Shown: positions 20,128 through 29,335 of the stretch, piece after piece
Position numbering within the stretch: the stretch's first letter is position 1
Layout of the letters: each line of letters begins with the position of its first letter
Origin: Rhynchopus euleeides
Taxonomy: Eukaryota > Euglenozoa > Diplonemea > Diplonemida > Diplonemidae
Length of the DNA stretch: 64,000 nucleotides
Assembly: GCA_963210315.1 (NCBI GenBank)
Contig: OY723307.1
Span: 1-64,000 of the forward strand
Direction of reading: 5' to 3'
Program-made: the position numbers and the translations under genes
Notes under the pieces: generated by a model
Database searches by the model: none
Seen by the model: the letters and a program-made list of their open reading frames with translations, nothing else
Told to the model about the DNA's origin: nothing

Positions 20128-21432
20128 CTAGCGTTGACCGGTCGGCGTCGTCTTCTCAAGTAGCTCGGGGGCCGTGAACCGCCCATCCGCCTTCCAGCAC
20201 TTCGCCTCCTCTGCCCAGAACCCGCCGTTCGTGGTCAGCTTCTCCCACGCCGCAGCGAAGTGTGCGTCCAGGTAGCCGAGGTCCCCTGCAAACGCACACA
20301 CAATGCTGTTGTAGTTCCTGTCGTATGTGAGCGCTACGTCCGTCGTCAGCATCATCAGGTCAGGCCTGTGCGGGATGCGCCACTGCCACTTTCCACCCGG
20401 CCCACGGTACGCCCTGTAGTGGCGCCCGTATCTGGCGAGAAGCTGGAAGAACTCGTTGTCCCACTTGAACGGGTCCGTCGTCCACGGGCCCTCAATCCCG
20501 CTGGTGAAGGTGTCCCTCCCCTTCCCGGTCCCGCAGTTCCCCGGCCACGGGTTCAGCGGCTGCTCCGCAGGCGTGGGCCCGGCCCCGAGGGGGCATGCTC
20601 CGTGCGACTTCCCAAACGCATGCCCGCCCCCAATCAGCGCCACAGTCTCCGTGTCGTTCATCCCCATGCGGGAGAAGATCTCGCGGATGTGACCCGCAGT
20701 GCGCACCGGCTCCGGCACCCCCTGGAACCCCTCCGGGTTCACGTAGATCAGCCCCACAGCCGCCGCCCCGATGGGGGCCGGGCAGTTCCCCGGGGTCGGG
20801 CACGGCGGCTGCTCCGCCCCGGGCCCGAGCGGCGCACTCGCACTCCCGTCTGCCTCGTCAATGCGCCCCACACACACCTCCGTCACAGGGCCCCCCATGT
20901 GCAGGATTGCCCCCGTCCCGGCCAGGACAAACAGGTCCCCCCAGCTCAGGGCGTCCCCGTACTTCTGCTTCACAGGCCACAGGAGGGCGCGTGCCTTGTC
21001 CAGGTTTGTGTTGTCCTCCCAGCTGCTCTCCGGCTGGAAGCGCTGGCGGCCCCCGCCGCACCCGCCCGCCCCGTCCGTGCTGCGGAACGACCCGGAGCAG
21101 TGCCACGCAAGGCGCACAAACAGCCCCCCGTACGACTGCCCAATCACAGACGAACGGAACTTGTCCGCAGGCCAGCACCGCTCCGACTGCGTCAGCAGGT
21201 CCACAATGTCTGCAAGCACAGCCTCCACAGACAGCCCCTTCAGCGCCTTGTTGTAGTCCTCCCGCGAAGGCACCGGTGCGCGGTTCTCCGCCGGTGTCCC
21301 CTGCAGAAGCCCGGGACACACTGCGTCTGCCCCGCGTCCTTCCCGGCCCCAGCCTGCATGTGCATCCGCACACACCACCAGCCCCACAGCCAGCAGCACC
21401 CCCACCCGTCCCATCCCGCCGCACCTCTGCAT
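20128..21432 (-). CDS. Half-size catalase-peroxidase-like class I heme peroxidase, secretory signal
   Basis: 434 residues. Removes H2O2 with heme. The distal site is RLAWHCSGSF (R107, W110, H111); the proximal side is GGGHAFGKSHG (H271), W317 (GPWTTDPFKWDN) and D365 (MLTTDVAL). The stretch DNTNLDKARALLWPVKQKYG and GLIYVNPEG are diagnostic of KatG, not of ascorbate peroxidase. The Trp-Tyr-Met crosslink residues of KatG have counterparts (W110, Y230, M256). Known KatGs have about 740 residues with a second, inactive domain; here the C-terminal half is absent. Residues 7-26 (MGRVGVLLAVGLVVCADAHA) are a clear signal peptide, so the protein enters the secretory pathway or a compartment derived from it. 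Upstream CTTTTCTT and an AG at about -21 fit a trans-splice acceptor. Single-domain KatG-like hybrid peroxidases are known from other eukaryotes. Confidence 0.88.
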   Translation of the reverse strand: MQRCGGMGRVGVLLAVGLVVCADAHAGWGREGRGADAVCPGLLQGTPAENRAPVPSREDYNKALKGLSVEAVLADIVDLLTQSERCWPADKFRSSVIGQSYGGLFVRLAWHCSGSFRSTDGAGGCGGGRQRFQPESSWEDNTNLDKARALLWPVKQKYGDALSWGDLFVLAGTGAILHMGGPVTEVCVGRIDEADGSASAPLGPGAEQPPCPTPGNCPAPIGAAAVGLIYVNPEGFQGVPEPVRTAGHIREIFSRMGMNDTETVALIGGGHAFGKSHGACPLGAGPTPAEQPLNPWPGNCGTGKGRDTFTSGIEGPWTTDPFKWDNEFFQLLARYGRHYRAYRGPGGKWQWRIPHRPDLMMLTTDVALTYDRNYNSIVCAFAGDLGYLDAHFAAAWEKLTTNGGFWAEEAKCWKADGRFTAPELLEKTTPTGQR

Positions 21433-21507
21433 TTATCTGTGTGCTGTTGCTGTCTGTGTCAACTTCCCAAGAAAAGGACCTGTGTCAGCACGGTGTGGTG
21501 CGGCTGT

Positions 21508-21534
21508 GGTGTTGCACGGAACACGCAAACAGTG
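21508..21534 (-). promoter_or_regulatory. Shared 27-bp upstream element, peroxidase copy
   Basis: A perfect 27-bp match to 25987-26013 (core TGTTGCACGGAACACGCAAA on the plus strand); looser similarity continues about 30 bp further. It lies 76-102 bp before the peroxidase ATG; the other copy is 127-153 bp before the next gene's ATG, in the same orientation to the gene. A 15-bp partial copy is inverted at 24081-24095. It could be a promoter or transcription-unit signal, or a small repeat. Confidence 0.4.
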
Positions 21535-23019
21535 TTGCACCTCGCGCAAGTGTTGGTCCTGGTGGTGGGGAGGGTTGGGTTTTGTGGGGTGGGGGGCCGC
21601 TGCTTTTCACCTTCCTCTCTTCACTTCCCAACAACGTGCTGCAGCATGCCACAACCACCCACGCGCACAGCAACTGCAACTTAACCTCAACATTACAACA
21701 CACACTCACCTCTTGCCAACATGTTGCAGGATGACATGATCAGTCCTAACACAGTGTCGACAGAAACTGAGAAAAGGTGAGCTGGCTCACTAAACTGCCT
21801 GTCACGTCACACACTGAGACACGTACAGTGGCACAGCGAAGGGCCCCCGATGAGAGTTTCCTGATTATATTAGTGTCGCTCGCACTGCTGAGCCGACTCT
21901 GATGCCGCTTCTCCACTGCCGCACACCCACGCCTGCATCCACACGCACAGGGGATCGCACACCCGCACTGAGACTCACGGTCAGCACGGGCGCCGCCTCT
22001 CCCACACGCATGCATGCATGCGCACAGCATGAGCAACCTCCCCTGGAGTCCCCACCCACCCACCCACCCACCCCTGCCCCCCTCCCCGAGACGACCCAAT
22101 ACCTGGCCAGAAACCACTTACACAAACACTGCGCTGTGACCCCGTTGATGTACGTGTCACACAGCAAGCGCCAACCAACGAAAACAAACCACACAGCACA
22201 TAGCACAGGCCTGCTTACACTCCTTACGAAGATGGGTAGGGGGTAGGTGGGTACTGGGAACTGGGAACTGGAACGGGAGAACAAAATGACTGCGGAACGC
22301 AGCAATGTTTCTAATCTCTAGACGGGTATATTCGAGGGGGGTGTTGCAACTTCCATCCGACCATCAGACTGATGGCAATGGAATGTGGGGGCGTGTAACT
22401 GGATGTGCGCGCGACAAAGGATCGCGACATACCGATTCCAGCGGATGCCAGGTAAGGCAAGCCCGCGGAATGAGAAAAACAAGAAAAGCAACCAAGAGGA
22501 GCAGAGCACTGTGCGTTCACAGAACCAGCGTGCTCTCACTGCTCTCAAGTTATAGCGGGGTGGGGCGTGTGCGGTGCCGCACACAGATCACAGATCACAG
22601 ATCAGACCCCTGGCTGATCAAAGCAAAGGGGTTCGCTGCATCTGAGATTTTGTTGTGGAGTAGTGCAGCCACAGTTCATATGAGCTGCCAGCTGCACTCT
22701 TAACACACAGGGTTCACCATCACCCTGTCTTGTTCTCTTCGCGTCGCTTCATTTCAGTTTACTTCAGTTAATTCCATATCAGATCAGATCAGATCATAAC
22801 ATAACATAACATAACATATCATCCACCCCAGGCAGAAAGTGGCAGGAGAGTGACGCTTTCTGATCAGAACAAGGTAGAGAGAGTCGCGGAAGCATATGTC
22901 CCAGCCAGGACGGGGAACTTCATTGCGATCCGTGGCACCGCTGCTGCGGACAAGAGAATGCGGTGCGTGTGTGTGCATCGTGTAGTCTGTGTTTCTGTGT
23001 CTGTGTATCCGCGCGCCTG

Positions 23020-23510
23020 TCTCGGAAAGACCAGGGTGCCAGGGTCAGGCAGCCCAATGCGCGGAAAAAGAGTCGGAACTGGAAAAGCAAAGCGGCGTGG
23101 GCGTGGAGGTGGAGGTGGAGGGAAGGGGATGGGAACCAGAATGGGTGCCAGGTCAGGCAGCCCATGGCGCGGAAAAAGAGTTGGAATTCGAAAAGCAAAT
23201 CGGCGTAGGCGTGGGCGTGGAGGTGGAGGGAAAGGGATGGGAAACAGAATACAACCTGATTGCGTGCCCTTTCACGCTCACTTTCATTTCAATCACTTGG
23301 CGGTGTGATGACGGTTATTATTCGTGTACGGTAGGTCTCGGAAAGACCACAGGGTGCCAGGGTCAGGCAACCCGAGGCGCGGAAAAAGAGTTGGAAAAGC
23401 AAAGCGGCGTGGGCTGAGGTGGAGGGAAGGGGATGGGAAACAGAATACAACCTGATTGCGTGCCCTTTCACCTTCACTTTTATTTCAATCATGACGGTTC
23501 TGATTTGTGT
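23020..23510. repeat. Three tandem copies of a ~110-200 bp unit
   Basis: Units share GGTGCCAGGGTCAGGCAGCC, GCGCGGAAAAAGAGT, AAAAGCAAAGCGGCGTGGGC and GGTGGAGGGAAGGGGATGGG. The second and third copies also share ACAGAATACAACCTGATTGC and the following CCCTTTCAC stretch. Lengths vary through internal duplication of GGTGGA. Confidence 0.8.
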
Positions 23511-24439
23511 ATGTGTGGGGGTGGGGTGGGGGTGGGTGGAGCGAGGGAAAGTAATGACTGGGGATTACAGCGATACAGGGGATGGGGAATACAGGGGTGC
23601 TGAAGCTCGCGAGAGACCCAGCCCGCGGAATTAGAAAAGCAAAAACAAGGACTGCCGGGTACATTGTCCTTTGCTTTGCTTTGTTTGTCCAATCTTCTGG
23701 TGACGTGCACGTTGGGGGCGTGGAGTGTAAAAAGTGCACGTGTAAGTGTGTCTCCCAACAAGGTGCTTGTCGGGCGGAAATGCAGGGGGATACGGGAAGT
23801 GCTTAGGCGCCTGCCGTCACGCACAGTGTCATCATCATCATATCATCATCGCAGGCAAAAACTTCTGTGTGTGTTTCGTGCGAAAAAGCGCCCTGGCACT
23901 TCACAGCTATAACCGCTCTGATGGATTTCCTTTTGTTTGTTGCGTTTGAGGAAAATGAGTGTGTGCGGATGGGATTTCGGGGAAGTGCCGATTAGCACTG
24001 CAGAGGGACAGCGAATCAAGGGTGTCTCGCTGTAACACCTCTGCGTTACCCCCGTAAAAACCAAAACACCATGCATCACGTTCCGTGCAACACCCCACCC
24101 ACCACCCACCACCCCACACCCCACCCCGGGAATTCCGCCGCACCGGCTCCGGCTCCGGCTCCGACTTGCCCAACCAAAACCCCTGCCCTTCGGCGGCTGC
24201 TGGCTGCTGGCTGCTGGTAGCCTGCGCGGCTGATCGTCAGCGAGTCAACCTTCACCTCAGCCGCCTGCTGCCCAAAGGCAATCCTCTCCTCCACCCAGTT
24301 GCCCAGTTGCCGCGGGGTGGGTGTGGTGGTGGAGACGTCGCGGCATGCGGCAGACCTGCGGGAGACCAACTTCGCCACTGGAATTCATCATGTCGAATCG
24401 GCTTGGGGCTTGAACATCCTGATTCATCGTCGTCCTGGT

Positions 24440-24681
24440 GATTCCCCAAACAACGCGGACAGCAAGCTCAGCTCAGTCTGTGCCATCGCGAGCGGCGCAG
24501 CTGCCGGAAACCCCGGTGGTGCTGCGGGCGGCCGCGCCCTTCTGTGCTTCTTACAGTAATTCATAGTCTTCCTTGATGATTCCTTCACACGCGGGCAGCA
24601 AGCTCAGCACCTCCGTGAGCCGTCACAGGCGCGCGAGCGGCGCGGCTGCCGGAAACCCCGGTGGTGCTGCGGGCGGCCGCG
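24440..24681. repeat. Tandem duplication of ~100 bp
   Basis: The block around 24440-24541 recurs at about 24577-24681: GCAAGCTCAGC near the start and CTGCCGGAAACCCCGGTGGT, GCTGCGGGCGGCCGCGCCC at the end. The second copy forms the 3' end of the repeat-rich gene, so the duplication may have created or changed its C-terminus. Confidence 0.75.
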
Positions 24682-25566
24682 CCCGTCCCACGTCTCCGCG
24701 AACACAGCGGGATTGCGCGGCGGGAGCGTGCAGCAGCCGTCGTCGTCGTCGTTCGCGGCCTCGGTCTCGGTCGCGGTCTCGGTCCCCGCGAGCACCCCGC
24801 CAGCCCCAGCACGGTGCGGGCATTCGCCCGGGTGCAGCAGCAGGCACACGCCCGCGTCGCACCCCGGGACCCGCTTCCCGGGGCCCACCGCCCCCCACAC
24901 GCGTGTCACCGTCAGTGCCACGCAAGGCGCACCGGCACACGCCCGCTCCACACACAGCAGCTCCTCCTCCTCATCCTCATCCTCGCCCTCTGCGGGGAAC
25001 TGCCCCGGCAGCGCCTCCTCTGGCTCTGAGGCCAGATCTTCATCGCCCGCCGACGCCCCGTCCTCACGCAGCTCACGCAGCTCGCGACGGGCGCGGTTGC
25101 GCTCCACGCGCTCCTCGTCCCGCCGCACCCACGCGTCCAGGTCGCAGGTGAGCAGCTCGCTCACCAGATCCCTGCGGGATGCGGGCAGTGTGGCGGCAGC
25201 AGCGGGCACCACGGACACTGCATCTGCGTCTGTCGCTGCCACCTGTACGGACAGCGGCGGCGGCGGCGCACGGCGCGTCGCAGATGCGTGGGCAGGCGCG
25301 GCCAGGGGGGCTGGGCCCGGGCAGGAAGAAGAACACGGCGACTCCTGCTCCTGCTCCTGCTGGTGGTGGTGCTGCTGCCGCTGGCGCTGCCTCTCCTCCT
25401 GCTGCAGCGAGACAGCGGGCCGGCGCACCACGCGCCGTGCAGGCACTGCGGCTGCCCGGAGGCGCGCCTCCGCACACTCGCGCCACCCAGCGGCGGCGGC
25501 GGCGCGACCCACGCACAGCACGGACACCGGCATCTGGCCGGGGCGGGGCAGCGGCAGCGGCGGTGG

Positions 25567-25599
<33 letters not shown>

Positions 25600-25860
25600 A
25601 CCTGCACCCGCACCCGCATGCGCAGGCGCAGGCGCCGTCAGGGGGGCTGGGCCCGGGCACGAAGAGCACGGCGACTCCTCCTCCTGCTCCTGCTGGTGCT
25701 GCTGGCGCCGCTCCTGCTGCAGCGAGACAGGGGGCCGGCACACCACGCGCACAACGCGCCGTGCCGGCACTGCGGCTGCCCGGAGGCGCGCCTCCACACA
25801 CGCGCGCCACTCAGCGGCGGCGGCGGCACGAGCCACACGGGGAACGGCGGGCGTCGGCAT
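24604..25860 (-). CDS. Ala/Pro/Gln-rich protein with internal duplication, function unknown
   Basis: 418 codons. Residues ~12-80 and ~118-190 are two copies of one module: WR.C.EARLRAAAVPARRVV, then PAVSLQQE, a Gln/Glu/His-rich run, then ESPCSS.CPGPAPL.APA. Between them lies a (TP)n-PPPP linker. Residues ~230-320 are charged and helical (LVSELLTCDLDAWVRRDEER), followed by an acidic run (EGEDEDEEEELL) and a Cys-rich tail. It has no signal peptide or membrane segment. The duplicated modules share codon-level similarity, which argues for a real gene, but strong GC bias keeps both strands open. A 27-bp element upstream is shared with the peroxidase gene. I do not recognise a family; the 3' end may be wrong if an intron is present. 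Confidence 0.5.
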
Positions 25861-26986
25861 CGGATCGGGGCGGTGGCGGCGGAGGCGGATGCGCGGGAGA
25901 AGAAGGAACCCGGTGTCGGTGTAGGGGGAAGGGCAGTGCCGGTTGTGTGAACAGCGGTGTCAGCCTGTCAGTAGGAGGGGCGGGTGGGTGTTGCACGGAA
26001 CACGCAAACAGTGCTGCACTGCGAGCGAGGGTGGTGCCCGTGGTGGCGAGGGACGGTGCGACCGGCCCTGCAGAGGAGCTTCAGTCCCTCCACACGTATT
26101 CAAACCGCAAGCAGTCTCTGCATCCAAGTCACAGACGACGCGACACTCCACTCGAAATCAAGGCCAGAACGCTGAGAGTGTGAAGGAAGAGGGAGCATGA
26201 ACAAGACTAGGGACAGTCCAGGGGCGACCGGTAGTATCCTGGTCACCGCCCGTTGCTGTCACCCTCCACCCGTCGTGGCGCCCCGAGGGAATCGCCACCT
26301 GGGTGACATGCTTTCATGCCTCATGTCACATGACACTCGTTCACCTCTCTGCTTCCGAACCAGTACATATTGCTTCCTGCCATTGGATCATGGGCTGTGC
26401 GCTAACTGAACATTTCCGAGCTACAGACTGGTAGTCGTCCGGATGCAGCGCCACGATATTTCCCACGTGGGGGCCGAAGAAAGTTCCCACCAAAAACAAG
26501 GATTGCAACGCAACGTCCGAACGGAACGTGGTGAGCCCGTCCTTTTCGACCACATCTGCGGAAGACAAGCAACAAGGCGGGGGTGGTGGGGACAAGATAA
26601 GTCACAGGTTTATCACACGGGCGCCACTGGCAGGCCACTCTTTTCCGGAGGGGAATATCACAGGAACATACACACATCACCCGCACTCTCTGCCGAACGT
26701 GGCAACTAAAAAGGCGACACGGCCATCTGCGGAGCCGCCATTCAACCCGAACATCTCAGCCAGAACCTTCCCGAATCACCAGGGCTGGGACGACCTGGCC
26801 TTGATCCGGACAATATTCAGCACAGAATTGCACGCACGTGCCTCTTGAGCACGGAACCTCGAGATATTCTCTCAATTGGGACACACTCTCACTTGGCTCG
26901 TTTACGTGTAGAATCTTCCACACATCATGCCTGGGGAATGTGAGAGGGGCCCGACATTTTATGGTACAGTCACGGGAGAACTGCGA
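25861..26986. other. Gene-free segment
   Basis: Contains the upstream flank of the repeat-rich gene with the shared 27-bp element, then about 900 bp of mixed composition with no convincing frame. It should hold the 3' UTR of the coiled-coil gene. Confidence 0.5.
25987..26013 (-). promoter_or_regulatory. Shared 27-bp upstream element, second copy
   Basis: Perfect copy of 21508-21534, placed upstream of the 418-codon gene in the same relative orientation. Confidence 0.4.
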
Positions 26987-29335
26987 TTACTGAAGCGACT
27001 TCTTCGCTTGTTCGTGGCGGTCGCGCAGCGTCTGGCGCTGCTTGTCCCACTTCTCCATGATATCATCCTTGGCATCGGCTGAGGCTGGGGTTGTGTCCCG
27101 CGCCGGAGCTCTGTCGACAGCAGCAGCGGCGGGTCTGCTGAACTTGACATGCTTCTCCAGCTCCATCTCCCGCTCCCGGTGGTGGCGCTCCAAGTCACGC
27201 TCGGCCTTGCGGTGCTCGTCGCTGATCTTCGTCAACTCGCGGGAGAACATCGTCATCAGCTGCTCCTTATCCTCGGCGCCCTTCTTCTCGAAGTTCGTCT
27301 CCCGGATGCGGTGCTGCTTCTCGACCTCCGCCATGCGGGCCTTGCCCTCCATATGCGCAGCCTGCAGGGCGCGCTCCTTGTCCTGCTTGGCCTGGGTCAG
27401 CTTCTCCGAGGCGTCGCGCTGTGCCTCATCCACCTTCTTGTCACCCGCGCGGCGCGTCTCCTCAATCTCGCGACGCAGTGCTGCCAGCTCCTCCGCGTGA
27501 CGCTCGTCAGAGTGCTTCCGGTCATCGCGCATCGCGGCAAGGTCCTTCTTGTGCTCCTCTGTGGTCTGGATCTGGAGCTTGTGGAAGGTCGCCTTCTGCC
27601 TGCCGAGGTAGTCTTCGGAGAGGCGCTGCAGGTGCTCTGCAAACTTCAGCATCCCGTCCCGCATCCCCGCCTCTCGCTGGGACATCTCCTTCGCGAGAAA
27701 CAGCTCCCGCTCTTCGTATTTGCTCTGCAGCGCAGTGACGTGCTCGTTGTGCTTCTTCACTGACCCAGACATGTATTCGCACTTGTCCTTCATCACCTCC
27801 TCCAGGCGCTTGCACAACACCGTGCGGTCGCTGTCCATCTGCGGGGGGGGCAGGGGTGGGTCAGTGCGGGGGAGTTGAAATGGAGCGTGCCCTTCCTGCC
27901 TGGCTGAAAGCAATCCTAGGAGGCATACCCTGTCGATGAGTTTGCGCAGCTCCTGCGACTCACTCTTTGCGGAGTTCACCTGCACAGTCGTCAAGGCGAG
28001 GCGCGTCTCCAGCTCGTGTTTCTCGACCTTCAGAGCATTGACATGAAGGTCCAACTCTTGGTTTGTCCTGTAGTGTGTGGTATCGTTGTGGGTTGTGAGA
28101 AGTGGGTTGAGACAATCAAGAAGAAAACAAGCGTGCTGTCCCGACGCCCTGATTTCGGGCTTGCTGCAACGCTTCCACCCCACCCCCCACCCTGACTCGG
28201 CATACAGTCCACGCTCATCAGCCAGCTTTGTCTGTGTGAGGAGCTGCTGGCGCAGCTCTGCTGTGCGCCCCTGCTCTTCTGCGAGTGACCTGCGCAGGTC
28301 GTCAGCCTCGCCCGCCTGCTGCTTCATGATGTCGTTGAACGACTTCTTGAAGGAGGCTGTCTCCTGACCCTCACGCGCCGTCTGCTGCTGCAGTGCCGTC
28401 TCCATCCCGTTGAGCTGTGCCTGCAGCTCCTCGTATGCGTTGCGCAGCTCGTCCTTCTCTTTCCGCAGCTGCAACGTCTGCTCCGAGCTGTGCTGCAGGG
28501 CAATCTGTGCGTCGCGCTCGCTTTCTCGCAGGTGCATTGCCTCGCAGTCCTCGAGGAGGCGGCTGCGCTCCTTCTCCCAGAACTTCGACTGCTCCTCGTT
28601 GCCAGCTGCCGAGGGGGCTGCCTCTGTCGCTGTGTACTCCGGGAATCCGTTCAGCGGCGGGCACGCCTCGGTCGTGATTGGCGCTGGTGCCGGGGGCGGC
28701 TGCGCAAGAATCTTGAGCTGCTCCACAACATCACCGAGCTGCGTGCTGAAGGCGGTCTTCAGCTCGTCGGATGAGTGCAGCACGCGCTCCTCGAGAGACG
28801 CGGTCGACTGGATGACGCGGTCCTCGAAGGAGGCTGCCGTCTGGCGCAGCCCTGCCTGCACGTCCGCCTGCACGTTGGCCATACTGCTGCGCAGCACATC
28901 CGACTGCTGCACCAGCGCTGCGCTAGAAAGCGCGAATGCCTCGTGCACCTGGTTGGTGAGTGCAGAGGGGACAGGCACGGGCGCTTCGGCTGCTGCTACC
29001 GGAGGCGGCGCCTCCTGGCGGGGCGTGGGCTGCTGCTGCTGCTGCTGTTGCTGGCGCGGTGGCGGCGCCTCGTCGTCGGAGGAGTCGCTGTCGATGGGTG
29101 CCGGCGGCGGGGGCTGGGGCACAGGAGGGGCCGCCTCCTTCTCTTCCGCCTTCGGGGGCTCGGGCTTCGGCTCCTCCGGCACAGGCACAGGCTTCGGGGC
29201 TGGTGGAGGAGGCTTTGGGACCGACACCTTCGGAGCCTCTGCACTCGGGTCCTTCATGGGCACAGGGGGCTTCGGGACAGCCTTCACAGGGGTGTCGTCA
29301 TCGGAATCCTCGAACAGTGCACCGAACTTCCCCAT
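26987..29335 (-). CDS. Long coiled-coil protein with Pro-rich head; two in-frame introns
   Basis: The frame is open throughout, but two segments are clearly introns: 28068-28205 (138 bp, GTATGCC...CTACAG) and 27839-27928 (90 bp, GTATGCC...CCGCAG). Both are multiples of three, so they read through. Removing them gives about 706 residues and restores continuous heptads (DERGL-TNQELDLHVNALK and KLIDR-MDSDRTVL). I start at MGKFGALFEDSDDD (29335), not the earlier ATG, because an AG acceptor (CACGGCAG) lies 3 bases before it and the upstream codons are uncharacteristic. Residues ~20-120 are Pro/Glu-rich with a Gln run; the rest is almost wholly coiled coil ending in a basic tail. It is probably a cytoskeletal or trafficking scaffold; the layout recalls the coiled-coil part of FKBP15, but without that domain this is weak. 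Confidence 0.8.
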   Translation of the reverse strand: MGKFGALFEDSDDDTPVKAVPKPPVPMKDPSAEAPKVSVPKPPPPAPKPVPVPEEPKPEPPKAEEKEAAPPVPQPPPPAPIDSDSSDDEAPPPRQQQQQQQQPTPRQEAPPPVAAAEAPVPVPSALTNQVHEAFALSSAALVQQSDVLRSSMANVQADVQAGLRQTAASFEDRVIQSTASLEERVLHSSDELKTAFSTQLGDVVEQLKILAQPPPAPAPITTEACPPLNGFPEYTATEAAPSAAGNEEQSKFWEKERSRLLEDCEAMHLRESERDAQIALQHSSEQTLQLRKEKDELRNAYEELQAQLNGMETALQQQTAREGQETASFKKSFNDIMKQQAGEADDLRRSLAEEQGRTAELRQQLLTQTKLADERGLYAESGWGVGWKRCSKPEIRASGQHACFLLDCLNPLLTTHNDTTHYRTNQELDLHVNALKVEKHELETRLALTTVQVNSAKSESQELRKLIDRVCLLGLLSARQEGHAPFQLPRTDPPLPPPQMDSDRTVLCKRLEEVMKDKCEYMSGSVKKHNEHVTALQSKYEERELFLAKEMSQREAGMRDGMLKFAEHLQRLSEDYLGRQKATFHKLQIQTTEEHKKDLAAMRDDRKHSDERHAEELAALRREIEETRRAGDKKVDEAQRDASEKLTQAKQDKERALQAAHMEGKARMAEVEKQHRIRETNFEKKGAEDKEQLMTMFSRELTKISDEHRKAERDLERHHREREMELEKHVKFSRPAAAAVDRAPARDTTPASADAKDDIMEKWDKQRQTLRDRHEQAKKSLQ

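Larger units (their letters stand above)
21433..24438. other. Gene-free segment with tandem repeats
   Basis: No supported gene. It includes a 27-bp element shared with another gene's upstream region (21508-21534), CCCA repeats near 22055-22075, GATCA/ATAAC microsatellites (22775-22820) and the tandem unit at 23020-23510. A minus-strand stretch near 24230-24330 (RQLGNWVEERIAFGQQAAEV) looks protein-like and could be a 3' exon or relic, but I cannot place its splice sites. Confidence 0.45.
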
